Below, one piece after another: positions 1 to 8,439 of a DNA stretch of 59,245 nt. Origin of the DNA: Oscillospiraceae bacterium (GTDB lineage Bacteria; Bacillota; Clostridia; Oscillospirales; Oscillospiraceae); contig SVKV01000011.1 in assembly GCA_015068305.1 (NCBI GenBank), forward strand, positions 1-59,245, written 5' to 3'. Under the pieces are notes generated by a model that had not been told where the DNA came from, made no database searches, and saw nothing but the letters and a program-made list of their open reading frames with translations. The stretch's first letter is position 1; each line of letters opens with the position of its first letter. Both the position numbers and the translations under genes were made by a program.

Positions 1-1024
1 CCAGAGCGGTAACAGCGGGAGTGATGTTACGCAGCTGGAAGCGCAGCAGCTGGGAGTCGGAGGAAGCCAGGAATGCAGCGAACTGCATAGCAGCCTTCTG
101 GTTCTTAGCGTTGGGGTTGACACCGACAGCCTTGGAGCCTGCGTAGGCCTTCAGCTGAGCGTCAGCGCCGTTGATCTTGACAGTGGGAGCAGCAACAGCG
201 CCCAGCTTGTCGCCCAGAGCGTCCTTCAGACCCTGGTAGTCCCAGGAACCGGAGAAGTAAGCAGCAACAGTGCCGTCCTTTAGGCCAGCGTTGCCGAAGC
301 CGTCGCCGTCGACCTTGAAGTTGGGGTTAGCCATCAGATCCAGGACAGCCTGGGTAGCAGCGTAGCCAGCCTCACCGCCGAACTTAACGCCGGCAGCAGC
401 GTCAGCACCGGTCTCACCGAACAGGGAGCCGCCAGCTGCGAAGAAGAAGGAAGGCAGATACCAGGAGTTCTTCAGCTCGAAAGCAACGATACCCTTGGCC
501 AGGCAAGCCTCGAAGGACTTAACATCTTCCTCGGACAGGATGTCCTTGTTGTAGTACATGAACCAGGTGTTGGGAGCTACGGGGAAGCCGTAGACATTGC
601 CGTCGGTGGCGGTGACGGTGTTGACGTAGGTAGCGGAGACGTCAGCCTTAACCTGATCCAGGTAGGAGCCGCCCAGCTTTGCCAGAGCGCCAGCCTGGAT
701 CAGAGCGCCCAGCTGGTCGTTGGCGAACATGTAAACGTCTGCAGCAGCAGCGGGGTCAGCAGTGACCATGGTCTTGGCATCGCCTTCGGGGCAAACGCCG
801 TTGTCCCAGGTGATCTTGTATTCGGGGTGAGCTTCCTCGAACTTCTTCTGGACCTGGATCAGCCAGGAGTTCTCGTCAACCTGGTCTTCCTGAGGAGCCC
901 AGACCTTCAGAGTGATCTCTTCCACTGCAGCGGGAGCGTCAGCAGCGGGAGCATCAGAGTTGCCGCAAGCGACCAGGGACAGAGCCATAGCCAGGACCAG
1001 CAGCATTGCAATGATCTTCTTCAT
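1..1024 (-). CDS. ABC transporter sugar-binding lipoprotein, maltodextrin type (C-terminus outside window)
   Basis: These are the first 341 codons of an extracellular solute-binding lipoprotein that delivers sugar to an ABC importer; the rest is beyond position 1. A Sec signal (MKKIIAMLLVLAMALS) ends in the lipobox LVAC, so Cys20 should be lipidated. An Ala/Pro linker then leads into the family 1 solute-binding fold (motifs LKVWAPQED, FPVAPNTWFMYYNKD). The start is ATG 1024, with AGGAGG eight bases upstream. The neighbours MalQ, alpha-glucosidase and debranching enzyme point to maltose or maltodextrin as ligand, which is inference. The gene has its own promoter and a leader of about 220 nt. 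Permease genes presumably follow outside the window. Confidence 0.9.
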   Translation of the reverse strand, partial: MKKIIAMLLVLAMALSLVACGNSDAPAADAPAAVEEITLKVWAPQEDQVDENSWLIQVQKKFEEAHPEYKITWDNGVCPEGDAKTMVTADPAAAADVYMFANDQLGALIQAGALAKLGGSYLDQVKADVSATYVNTVTATDGNVYGFPVAPNTWFMYYNKDILSEEDVKSFEACLAKGIVAFELKNSWYLPSFFFAAGGSLFGETGADAAAGVKFGGEAGYAATQAVLDLMANPNFKVDGDGFGNAGLKDGTVAAYFSGSWDYQGLKDALGDKLGAVAAPTVKINGADAQLKAYAGSKAVGVNPNAKNQKAAMQFAAFLASSDSQLLRFQLRNITPAVTAL

Positions 1025-1095
1025 TTGTGTTTCCTCCTAAATAGATTTTTCATGTATGCTCAAGAGAATGCTTCTCTTTAAGCCAGAGTGGGCAT

Positions 1096-1142
1096 GGTGT
1101 TCTCAAGGTGTTGAGAACACCGAAAAGGGACGTCCCTTTTCG
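1096..1142 (-). promoter_or_regulatory. Two adjacent perfect palindromes in the leader of the binding-protein gene
   Basis: Positions 1121-1142 are a perfect 22-nt palindrome (half-site CGAAAAGGGAC). Positions 1096-1106 (GGTGTTCTCAA) pair perfectly with 1111-1121 around a 4-nt loop. Both lie between the predicted transcription start (about 1242) and the ATG at 1024, so the mRNA leader would carry two hairpins in series. Their role is unknown; mRNA stabilisation or a protein-binding site are possible. Confidence 0.6.
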
Positions 1143-1233
1143 ACAAATCTGTTTCGGAAAGTTTCGAAATCCGTTGTTTCAACATCGGACCCCATTCCGA
1201 GAAACCACCGGTTTCCCAACAAAAACCCATATT

Positions 1234-1278
1234 GAAACGTTTACATACAGTATAGCACCAAACATACCGAAACGTCAA
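1234..1278 (-). promoter_or_regulatory. Promoter with LacI-type operator motifs for the binding-protein gene
   Basis: On the minus strand, -35 TTGACG (1278-1273), an 18-bp spacer and -10 TATACT (1254-1249) form a good sigma-A promoter. The near-palindrome around AAACGTTT (1235-1242) sits at the expected start of transcription. GAAACGT occurs on the plus strand at 1234-1240 and again at 1269-1275, over the -35 box. LacI-family operators typically have a central CG in such a palindrome, so repression by the regulator at 7410-8402 is a reasonable inference. Confidence 0.7.
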
Positions 1279-1346
1279 TCTAGCGAAATGTCAAAGAAAC
1301 AGCAGTTGTTTTTGGATATTATTCACAATAAATTTACAAAGGTAAT

Positions 1347-2891
1347 TTATTCCGAAATTTTTGCTGCTTTTTCCAGGGCATTCAGGGCATCCCAGTTGGC
1401 GCGGCCGTAACGTTTCGTAAAGGCGAGCATCTCCTCACCCAGCTCCCGGGTCACCTGGCCGGGCAGCAGACGCCAGCTCCAGTTGACATTGACGGTGCCG
1501 GGAACGTTCATCCGGGCGGAGTTATCCAGACCCATCCAGTCCTGCATGGGCACGATGCAGTCCTTGGCGCAGCACATGAGGCCTAAGCTGATCAGCTTCT
1601 TGTGCATCCGCTTGATGGGGGTTGCCTCGTCGCACAGGTAGGCACGGACGTGGTCCTTGTTTTCCTTGTCCAGGCCTGCAAACCAGCCGGCGATGGTCTC
1701 GTTGTCGTGGGTGCCGGTGTAGACCACGCAGTTGGAATTGTAGTTATGGGGCAGGTACTCGTTGGCGGCGCCGGTATCGGCGGCGTCAAAGGCAAACTGC
1801 AGAACCTTCATGTTGGGGAAGGTGCTGTCCTTGACCAGCTGGCGGACGCCGGGGGTCATGAGGCCCAGATCTTCGGCAATGACGGCCTTCTCGCCCAGGT
1901 TAGCCCGGATGGCGTTGAACAGGTCCATGCCGGGACCCTTTTCCCAGTGGCCGTCCTTGGCGGTGCCGCCCATGGGGATGCAGAAGTACTCGTCGAAGCC
2001 CCGGAAATGGTCGATTCTGACCACGTCATAGAGCTTGAAGGAGTACCACATCCGGGTGACCCACCACTGGTAGCCGGTGGCTGCATGGCGGTCCCAGCGG
2101 TACAGGGGGTTGCCCCAGACCTGGCCGTCGGCAGAGAAGCTGTCAGGGGGGCAGCCGGCGATCTGGGTGGGATGGTTATTTTCGTCCAGCTGGAACATCT
2201 CGGGGCTTGCCCAGATGTCGCTTCCGTCGGGAGAAACATAGATGGGAATGTCGCCCACGATCTGGATGTGCTTCTCGTTGGCGTACTTCTTCAGCTTAAA
2301 CCACTGCTGGGCAAACTTGAACTGGAGGTACTTGTGGAACTCCACGTCAAAGTACAGCTTGGTGTTGTAGTAGTCCAGGGCGGGGCCGTAGTGCATCCGG
2401 ATGTCCTCGGGCCAGCTGTTCCAGTTGGCACCGCCGAAGAATTCCTTCACAGCCATAAACAGAGCAAAGTCATCCAGCCACCAGTGGTTTTCCTGGCAGA
2501 AGATCAGGTATTCCACGTTCTGGCTGATGTTGCTGCGCTCGTAGGCCTTGTGCAGCAGGGGCAGACGGTTCTTGCTGAACTTCTCGTAGTCCACATGGGC
2601 GGGGTCGGAGCCGAAGTCCACGGCGTCCACTTCCTCCTGGGTCAGCACGCCCTCTTCGATCAGATCATCCAGACTGATCAGATAGGGGTTGCCGGCGAAG
2701 GCAGAGTAGGCCTGGTAGGGGGAGTCGAAGGAACTGTGGGAGGATGCGCCAAGGGGCAGGATCTGCCAGTAGCGCTGGCCGGACTTTTCCAGAAAGTCCA
2801 CGAAGTCGTAGGCTGCCTTGTCGAAGCAGCCGATGCCGTACTTGGAGGGCAGGCTGGTGACAGACAGCAGGACACCTGCATATCGATTCAT
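1347..2891 (-). CDS. malQ: 4-alpha-glucanotransferase (amylomaltase, GH77)
   Basis: A 514-aa cytoplasmic GH77 enzyme that transfers alpha-1,4-glucan segments between maltodextrins and releases glucose. The N-terminal motifs VTSLPSKYGIG and QILPLG are typical. The catalytic residues are recognisable: Asp294 in VRIDHFRGFDEY (nucleophile), Glu340 in VIAEDLG (acid/base) and Asp396 in YTGTHDNE (stabiliser). The length fits the family. The start is ATG 2891 behind AAAGGAGAAG. It lies between the alpha-glucosidase gene upstream and the binding-protein gene downstream, all on the minus strand, so it should process maltodextrins taken up by the neighbouring importer. A TATAAT lies at 2917-2912, but no convincing -35 was found. 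Confidence 0.95.
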   Translation of the reverse strand: MNRYAGVLLSVTSLPSKYGIGCFDKAAYDFVDFLEKSGQRYWQILPLGASSHSSFDSPYQAYSAFAGNPYLISLDDLIEEGVLTQEEVDAVDFGSDPAHVDYEKFSKNRLPLLHKAYERSNISQNVEYLIFCQENHWWLDDFALFMAVKEFFGGANWNSWPEDIRMHYGPALDYYNTKLYFDVEFHKYLQFKFAQQWFKLKKYANEKHIQIVGDIPIYVSPDGSDIWASPEMFQLDENNHPTQIAGCPPDSFSADGQVWGNPLYRWDRHAATGYQWWVTRMWYSFKLYDVVRIDHFRGFDEYFCIPMGGTAKDGHWEKGPGMDLFNAIRANLGEKAVIAEDLGLMTPGVRQLVKDSTFPNMKVLQFAFDAADTGAANEYLPHNYNSNCVVYTGTHDNETIAGWFAGLDKENKDHVRAYLCDEATPIKRMHKKLISLGLMCCAKDCIVPMQDWMGLDNSARMNVPGTVNVNWSWRLLPGQVTRELGEEMLAFTKRYGRANWDALNALEKAAKISE

Positions 2892-2945
2892 CTTTTCTCT
2901 TCTCCTTTTATATTATAGATTTCATACTTGAAAGGATTGACTGCA

Positions 2946-3074
2946 AGGGCTTCCCCTTGAGGGGAAGCTGTCACCGCAGGTGACTGATGAGGTGTAAAAG
3001 CCATGGTGATACACAGCAACACCTCATCCGACTCGCCTTTGGCGAGCCACCTTCTCCTCAAGGAGAAGGCTTTC
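2946..3074. repeat. R2 palindromic intergenic repeat, copy 1
   Basis: Cargo type R2: CTTCCCCTTGAGGGGAAG at one end and CTTCTCCTCAAGGAGAAG at the other, each a small hairpin, enclosing ACACCTCATC and its complement. It fills the gap between the alpha-glucosidase stop and malQ and begins 3 nt from that stop codon. The shared terminal motif seen at copies 2 and 4 was not found here. Confidence 0.85.
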
Positions 3075-3077
3075 CTG

Positions 3078-4712
3078 TTATGTCCGATAGTAGAGCATCG
3101 CGGCTTCGTAGGGCCGCAGGCCGGGCTCGCCGTCGGAGTAGTTGCCGATGAGCATCTCACAGCCGCAGAACCGCTCCGGCACATCAAAGGGCAGCGTCTC
3201 ACCGCTGAAATTGCACACCACCAGAAGATGCTCCTTTTCCGTATCCCGGGTGTAGGCAAAGACCTTCTCATTGTCGGGATCCAGCAGTTCGAACCAGCCG
3301 CTGCGGAATACTTCGTGGCTCTTTCTCAGTTCGATGAGCTTCTTATAATAGTAGAACACGGAATCCGGGTCTGCCAGGGCAGCTTCGGCGTTGATGTAGG
3401 TGTGATTGCCGTTGATGGGCAGCCAGGGCTTCCCCTGGGTAAAGCCTGCGCCGTCCTTTGCGGTCCACTGCATGGGCGTCCGGGCGTTGTCCCGGCCCCG
3501 GGCATAAATGGAAGCCATCACATCCTCCGGATGCCAGCCGGCAGCGGTGCGCTCCCGGTAGATGTTCTGGATCTCAATGTCCGCATACTCCTCGATGGGC
3601 AGCCGGATGTTGGTCATACCCAGCTCCTCGCCCTGGTAGATGTAGGGGGTACCCTGCATACCGTGGGCCATGGTTGCCAGCATCTTGGCGGAGTTGACCC
3701 GGTGCTCGTCGCAGTCGTTGCCCCAGCGGGAAACGATTCGCGGCAGATCGTGGTTATTCAGGAACAGGCTGTTCCAGCCCTCGGTGTGGAGGCCCTGCTG
3801 CCAATTTTTGTAGCAGGCCTTCAGATCCGGCAGATACAGGGGCTTAAAGTCCCATTTCTCAGGGCCCTGATCCAGGCACATATGCTGGAACTGGAAGACC
3901 ATGCTCAGCTCGGAGCCGTCCTCCGCGCTGTAGATCTTTGCACTGTCCACGGTGGCGCCCCAGGCTTCGCCCACAGTGACCAGACCCTCCTCCGGGAAGG
4001 CCTCCCGGGACAGCTCCTGCAGAAATTCGTGGAGCCGGGGGCCGTTGGCGGTGATCATCTGATCCGCCACCTTGCCGATCTGGTCGATGACATCCAGCCG
4101 GAAGCCGCCCACACCCTTTTCCACCCAGAACCGGATGGATTTGTAGAGTTCTGCGCGCATGGCGGGGTTATCCCAGTTCAAATCCGGCTGCTCCACCGCA
4201 AACTGGTGGAAGTAGTACTGTCCCAGTTCGGGAACATAGGTCCAGGCGGAGCCGCCGAAGGTGGCCTTCATCTCATTGGGAGGCGTCACCCCGTCGCCGT
4301 CGCGCCAGATAAAGAAATCGTGGTAGGGATTGTCCCGGCCCTTCAGGGCTTCCAGGAACCAGAAGTGCTGATCGGAGCAGTGGTTCAAAACCAGATCCAT
4401 GATGATGGTGATGCCCCGCTTTTCCGCCTCCACGATCAGCTCTTCCATGTCGGAAAGGCTGCCGAACATGGGGTCGATGGCGCAGTAGTCAGAAATGTCG
4501 TAGCCGTTGTCCACCTGGGGGGACTGGCACACGGGGGAAAGCCAGATGCCGTCGATGCCCAGCTCCTGGAGGTAATCCAGCCGGGAGATGATGCCTCTCA
4601 GGTCACCGATGCCGTCGGCATTGGTGTCCTGGAAGCTCTTGGGGTAAATCTGGTAGAAAACCGCGGATTTCCACCAGCCGTGCTTGCTTTTATCCAAAAT
4701 GATGTTGCTCAT
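3078..4712 (-). CDS. Alpha-glucosidase / oligo-1,6-glucosidase (GH13_31-like)
   Basis: A 544-aa GH13 hydrolase expected to release glucose from the non-reducing ends of short alpha-glucosides. The four GH13 regions are present: DLVLNH (about 106-111), GGFRLDVID with the nucleophile Asp207, VTVGEAWG with the acid/base Glu249, and FLNNHDLPR with Asp322. The N-terminus (WWKSAVFYQIYPKSFQDTN) is that of the oligo-1,6-glucosidase / trehalose-6-phosphate hydrolase / alpha-glucosidase group. With MalQ and a maltodextrin binding protein nearby, maltose or isomaltose is likelier than trehalose-6-phosphate, but sequence reading alone cannot settle the substrate. The start is ATG 4712 behind GAGG. Confidence 0.9.
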   Translation of the reverse strand: MSNIILDKSKHGWWKSAVFYQIYPKSFQDTNADGIGDLRGIISRLDYLQELGIDGIWLSPVCQSPQVDNGYDISDYCAIDPMFGSLSDMEELIVEAEKRGITIIMDLVLNHCSDQHFWFLEALKGRDNPYHDFFIWRDGDGVTPPNEMKATFGGSAWTYVPELGQYYFHQFAVEQPDLNWDNPAMRAELYKSIRFWVEKGVGGFRLDVIDQIGKVADQMITANGPRLHEFLQELSREAFPEEGLVTVGEAWGATVDSAKIYSAEDGSELSMVFQFQHMCLDQGPEKWDFKPLYLPDLKACYKNWQQGLHTEGWNSLFLNNHDLPRIVSRWGNDCDEHRVNSAKMLATMAHGMQGTPYIYQGEELGMTNIRLPIEEYADIEIQNIYRERTAAGWHPEDVMASIYARGRDNARTPMQWTAKDGAGFTQGKPWLPINGNHTYINAEAALADPDSVFYYYKKLIELRKSHEVFRSGWFELLDPDNEKVFAYTRDTEKEHLLVVCNFSGETLPFDVPERFCGCEMLIGNYSDGEPGLRPYEAAMLYYRT

Positions 4713-4738
4713 AATGTATCCTCAGTTGATTGATCTTC

Positions 4739-5163
4739 AAATTACAATTTATCGATATGTTAATTCTTCGCACCTTTCTTGTTTCGGCAAGAAAGGTGCC
4801 CCAAAGAAGCCGCCATAGGGGCGGCGCTGCCCGCTGGCCAGCTCCCGCGCCAGAGCCGCCCGCCCCTATGTACCCCACCCGGCCGCACTTACGATGGCTC
4901 GGAGCACCTTAACCTACATCCTATGCAGAGCAAAAATGTTCCGATTTTTGCTCTGCAGGGGAGGTGCTGAGGTAATTCGGCAGGGCGTAAGTCGGGACAC
5001 TTGCGCGCTTAGTAGAAATTTTGCGGGCCTTGCCTGTTTCGGAGGGGTGGTACATAGGAGGGGGCGTCTTTGTAAAAAGCCACCTCCTATGCCGATTTCT
5101 TTGGTTACTTTCTTGTTCGGACACAAGAAAGTAACATCGTCCATTGGTTCGATAAATCAATTT
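4739..5163 (+). repeat. R1 multi-hairpin element, copy A
   Basis: The core is 4770-5135. Hairpin 1 (GCACCTTTCTTG, loop 4782-4787, perfect complement) is followed by CAAAGAAGCCG. Hairpin 2 has a CATAGGGGCG stem (4814-4823 with 4861-4870). Hairpin 3 (4925-4956) has a 13-bp stem and loop GTTCCG. Then come hairpin 3' (4985-5006, loop CGGGAC), hairpin 2' (CATAGGAGG at 5053 with 5083-5091) and hairpin 1' (5104-5135, GTTACTTTCTTG). The ends are inverted repeats of each other. Outer bounds are AAATTACAATTTATCGA (4739-4755) and CGATAAATCAATTT (5150-5163), which overlaps the debranching-enzyme stop codon. No gene is seen in this 449-bp gap. Confidence 0.85.
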
Positions 5164-7099
5164 ACTTCTCAATGGCCTCAAAAACCCGCAGCATTTCGCC
5201 CACGCTCCAGGCCTGGCCGAAGCAGCCCTTGCCCTCTGTGGGGAAATCGCCGTCGTAGATTTCCGGCAGCTGGCCGGCGCAGCCCTGGCGCATCATGGCC
5301 TCCATGGCAGCAAGCTGCTCCCGGACTTCCTGCTTTGCATCGTCCGTGTTTCCCGCAACCTTCAGGCATGCCAGATAGTAAGCGCCCATGGGGAAGACCC
5401 AGGTGGTGCCCTGGTGGTAAGCCATGTCACGCTGGATCATGGGACCGCCGTAGAAGCCCTTGTATTCGGGATCGGCCGGGCTTAAGGTCCGCAGGCCGCA
5501 GGGGGTGTACAGATGCCGGCGGACCGTGTCCACCACATTTCTCTCCTGTTCGGCGCTCAGCATGCCAAAGGGCATGGAAACCGCCCAGATCTGGTTGCAG
5601 CGGATCTGCTCATCTGCCTTGGTACCGGAGACCACGTCCTTCAGGTAGCCCTTGTCCTCCAGGTAGAACTCCCGGAGGAAGGATTCCTTCACTTTTTCCG
5701 CCAGAGTCAGATAGTCCTTCCGGTCCCTGCCCAGTTTTTCTGCAAAAATGTCCATGATCCGCAGGGCGTTGTACCAGTAGGCATTGATCTCAACGGGCTT
5801 GCCGTGACGGGGAGTGGGCAGAATGCCCTGGACACACACATCCATCCAGGTCACCTGGTCCAGACCGCCGCCGGCGCTGATGAGGCCATCTTCTTCCATT
5901 TTGATATGGTGGTGGGTGCCACGGCGGTAGCCGGCAACGATCCGCTCCAGCACCGGGTAAGCCTCCTCCACGAAGCTCCAGTCTCCGGTGCGCCGGAGGT
6001 ACTGCCACAAAGTATCGACCAGCAGCAGGGCGGCATCCACTGTATTGTACATGGGCTTGGCCTCGCCCTCGGGGAAGAGGTTTGGCACCAGGCCGTCCTT
6101 TTCGTAGGCCAGGAAGGTCCGCAGGATGCTCTTGGCATCCTCATACCGCCCCGTGGACAGGCAGCAGCCGGGCAGAGCAATCATGGTATCCCGGCCCCAG
6201 TCGGAGAAGAGGGGATAACCTGCCAGGATGGTCTTGCCCTTTGTGGAATCTCTGCGGGCGATGTAGGCATCGGCGGAAACCACCAGCTGCCGGGCCAGCG
6301 CATCGGTCAGGCCGGCTTCTTCCTGGAGCTTTTCCAGCCGGGTCCGGTTCTTGCGCAGAATGTCCTCGGCGGAAGGAACCTGTCCGTCCATGGAGAAAAT
6401 CAGTTCAAAGGTCTTTGTCTCACCGGCAGCCGCGGCAAATTCCACGGCGCAGACTGCGCCGGTCTTACCCTCCTCCGGACGGCCGTCCTTGGCATCCTCG
6501 GCATAGGAAAGGGTCTGCCAGACCGGCTCCGTGGCGAAAAGGGCGCCGTCGGTGTGGATGTACAGGGTATAGCTGCCGTCGGTGACGGAGCCCCGCTCGT
6601 AAGTCAGCGGCTTTTCTTCCTCCAGAGCCTGCTCCTTGGGTGCAAATTTGCAGAAGGGCTGACATCTCAGAGTGCAGTCCAGGCCGCTGCGGTTGTCAAC
6701 GGTATAGGTAAGGGCCGTGGTGTTACGCTCAAAGTCCATGGCGCAGCGCCGTTTTACGGTGACGCCGTTCATTTCATAGGTCCATTCCGGGGCATATTCA
6801 AAGGAGAAGCCGGTTTGGTTTACATAACCATCCTCAACCTCTGCTCCATCGGCAAATTCCTGGGTGGACAGCCAGAATTTTTTGCCGCCCAGCTCCAGCT
6901 GCTCCCGGATCCGGTGGACCAGGGTGATGCGCACATTGGGCGCCTTCACTGCCGCCACCAGAATGCCCATATCGCACCGGTTGACACCGAAGCCGGAGGT
7001 GACGGAGGCATAGCCGCCCAGTCCGTTGGTGCTCAGAAAATTCTGCTCCTGGGCCCGGAGCAAATCACACATCTGCTGTTTTCCGTAGAAAAATTTCAT
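5162..7099 (-). CDS. Bacterial-type glycogen debranching enzyme (amylo-alpha-1,6-glucosidase family)
   Basis: A 645-aa protein with an N-terminal beta-rich domain (NFLSTNGLGGYASVTSGFG, about 20-40) and a C-terminal (alpha/alpha)6 domain from about residue 280. The conserved motifs LFSDWGRDTMIALPG (about 298), PMYNTVDAALLLVDTLW and QRDMAYHQGTTWVFPMGAY are those of the bacterial and archaeal debranching-enzyme family, which hydrolyses alpha-1,6 branches. I chose ATG 7099, preceded by GGGGGAGG at good spacing; the open frame runs 14 codons further, but that extension lies over the leader. It is the first gene of the minus-strand glucan group and has its own promoter at 7180-7208. Its stop codon lies inside the end motif of the R1-A element. 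Confidence 0.9.
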   Translation of the reverse strand: MKFFYGKQQMCDLLRAQEQNFLSTNGLGGYASVTSGFGVNRCDMGILVAAVKAPNVRITLVHRIREQLELGGKKFWLSTQEFADGAEVEDGYVNQTGFSFEYAPEWTYEMNGVTVKRRCAMDFERNTTALTYTVDNRSGLDCTLRCQPFCKFAPKEQALEEEKPLTYERGSVTDGSYTLYIHTDGALFATEPVWQTLSYAEDAKDGRPEEGKTGAVCAVEFAAAAGETKTFELIFSMDGQVPSAEDILRKNRTRLEKLQEEAGLTDALARQLVVSADAYIARRDSTKGKTILAGYPLFSDWGRDTMIALPGCCLSTGRYEDAKSILRTFLAYEKDGLVPNLFPEGEAKPMYNTVDAALLLVDTLWQYLRRTGDWSFVEEAYPVLERIVAGYRRGTHHHIKMEEDGLISAGGGLDQVTWMDVCVQGILPTPRHGKPVEINAYWYNALRIMDIFAEKLGRDRKDYLTLAEKVKESFLREFYLEDKGYLKDVVSGTKADEQIRCNQIWAVSMPFGMLSAEQERNVVDTVRRHLYTPCGLRTLSPADPEYKGFYGGPMIQRDMAYHQGTTWVFPMGAYYLACLKVAGNTDDAKQEVREQLAAMEAMMRQGCAGQLPEIYDGDFPTEGKGCFGQAWSVGEMLRVFEAIEK

Positions 7100-7179
7100 A
7101 ATCGTCCTCCCCCGGCAGGACCGGCTTCCCCGGTCTGTCATCCGGAATTCGAAAATTTCGCATTGTTTTGATACTTAAA

Positions 7180-7208
7180 AGTATAATACGTTTCCGCTTT
7201 TTCGTCAA
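7180..7208 (-). promoter_or_regulatory. Promoter of the debranching-enzyme gene, with GAAACGT in the spacer
   Basis: Minus strand: -35 TTGACG (7208-7203), 17-bp spacer, -10 TATACT (7185-7180). The spacer contains GGAAACGTAT, and GAAACGT is the motif found twice in the binding-protein promoter (1234-1275). Joint control by the divergent LacI-family regulator is inferred. Confidence 0.75.
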
Positions 7209-7338
7209 TGCGCAAAAAAATATCCAAAGACATTCGTCAATATTGCCAAAGCTTTTTTGCTGTCTTTGTGTAAGTTGCCTTTTCTTTCGGTTCAGCCGAA
7301 ACAAGCCGAAACTTTTTCCGGATTTTTGCTCAAAAAGT

Positions 7339-7367
7339 TTGCAATTTCCGTCATAACATGGTACAAT
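7339..7367 (+). promoter_or_regulatory. Promoter of the LacI-family regulator gene
   Basis: -35 TTGCAA (7339-7344), 17-bp spacer, -10 TACAAT (7362-7367). The predicted transcript would start about 36 nt before the GTG start codon. Confidence 0.65.
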
Positions 7368-7378
7368 GACGGAAATTG
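7342..7378. promoter_or_regulatory. Perfect 13-bp inverted repeat over the regulator promoter
   Basis: CAATTTCCGTCAT (7342-7354) and its exact complement ATGACGGAAATTG (7366-7378) are separated by 11 bp and bracket the -10 box. The position suits an autoregulatory operator. The sequence differs from the GAAACGT motif of the structural-gene promoters. Confidence 0.6.
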
Positions 7379-7409
7379 TAAAAAACAACCAAAGGAAGAA
7401 GGAATCTGC

Positions 7410-8402
7410 GTGGCCACTCTGGAAGATATCGCCCGGGCTCTGGGCGTTTCCAAAAGCACCGTTTCCAAAGCGCTGAACGGTGCCCCGGATGTCAGCGCCG
7501 CCGTGCGTGCAGCGGCACTGGACAAAGCCGTGGAGATGGGCTATGCCATCCCCGCCCGCCGCAGCAACGGCAAACGGATCGCCCTGTTTATCATGAATAT
7601 GCGCTGCGAAACCCCCGACGATTTCGGCTATGACATCGTGGTGGGCTTCCGGAAAATGGCCGAGCCCGCCGGTTTCCAGGTGGAGATCATCGAGCTGACC
7701 CGGGCCATCCAGGAGGAAAACCGGTACGATGCCTATATGATGCAAAACCGCTACTGCGGCGGTCTGTTCCTGGGCCTTTCCCTGCTGGATCCCTGGATCA
7801 AAGAATTTGAAACCTGCAAGACCCCCACGGTGCTCTACGATAACAGCGTCCGGGGCAATCCCAATGTGGCCCAGATCGCGGTGGACAGCTTCGAGGGTAT
7901 GCAGATGACCATCGCCCATCTGAAGGAATTGGGGCACAAAAAGATCGGCTATTTAAGCAGCGCCCTCCAGGCCTATGTGTACCAGCAGCGCTACCACGCC
8001 TTTTTCCGGGCCATGGACGAAAGCGGCCTCCCCGGCAGCCAGTCCCTGGCAGGCTCCGCCTACCACATCAGCGAGTGTCTGACCCAGCATCTGCCCCGGC
8101 TTCTGGAGGCAGGCTGCACCGCCATCGTCTGCAGCCATGATAACCTTGCCTACTCGGTGCTGCTGCACTGCCGGGAGCTGGGTCTGCGGATTCCGGAGGA
8201 TATCAGCATCGTGGGCTTTGACGATATGCCCCTGTGTCGGTATGCCCGGCCCCCGCTGACCACCGTCCGGCAGGACCGGACCAATCTGGGCAAATCCGCC
8301 TTCGCCGCCCTGTCCGGATTGATGAACGGCATTCCCCTGAGCACCCTGCTGCTCCGGGCAGAGCTGATCAAGCGCAGCTCCTGCGCCGCCCCCAAAAAAT
8401 AA
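7410..8402 (+). CDS. LacI-family transcriptional regulator
   Basis: A 330-aa regulator. The LacI helix-turn-helix covers residues 2-21 (TLEDIARALGVSKSTVSKAL), followed by the hinge region and a periplasmic-binding-protein-like sensor domain with the usual late motif DISIVGFDDMPLCRYARPPLTTV. The frame is open upstream to 7257, but GTG 7410 puts the HTH at the N-terminus as in the family and has AAGGAAGAAGGA seven bases upstream. It is divergent from the glucan-utilisation genes. A role as their maltodextrin-responsive regulator is inferred from the shared GAAACGT motif. It has its own promoter and a strong terminator. Confidence 0.92.
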   Translation: MATLEDIARALGVSKSTVSKALNGAPDVSAAVRAAALDKAVEMGYAIPARRSNGKRIALFIMNMRCETPDDFGYDIVVGFRKMAEPAGFQVEIIELTRAIQEENRYDAYMMQNRYCGGLFLGLSLLDPWIKEFETCKTPTVLYDNSVRGNPNVAQIAVDSFEGMQMTIAHLKELGHKKIGYLSSALQAYVYQQRYHAFFRAMDESGLPGSQSLAGSAYHISECLTQHLPRLLEAGCTAIVCSHDNLAYSVLLHCRELGLRIPEDISIVGFDDMPLCRYARPPLTTVRQDRTNLGKSAFAALSGLMNGIPLSTLLLRAELIKRSSCAAPKK

Positions 8403-8405
8403 CGA

Positions 8406-8434
8406 AAGGCCGCACAGCATGTGCGGCCTTTTTT
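8406..8434 (+). terminator. Rho-independent terminator of the LacI-family gene
   Basis: A 10-bp GC-rich stem (AAGGCCGCAC with GTGCGGCCTT, loop 8416-8420) followed by TTTT, beginning 3 nt after the stop codon. Confidence 0.9.
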
Positions 8435-8439
8435 GCGGC

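Noticed and set aside
1602..2918. A 438-codon open frame on the plus strand over malQ
   Set aside because: It is the antisense shadow of a clear GH77 gene; its composition (Val/Gly/His-rich) is typical of an opposite-strand frame in GC-rich DNA.
4770..5135. R1 elements as an insertion sequence with a transposase
   Set aside because: No frame inside any copy has a transposase motif and the copies are under 400 nt. Clear target duplications were not visible at the flanks.
4914..5181. Short minus-strand frames inside R1-A that resemble those in R1-B and R1-C
   Set aside because: The shared peptides (such as NKKVTKEIG) come from the repeated hairpin DNA; starts, ribosome sites and lengths are not kept between copies.
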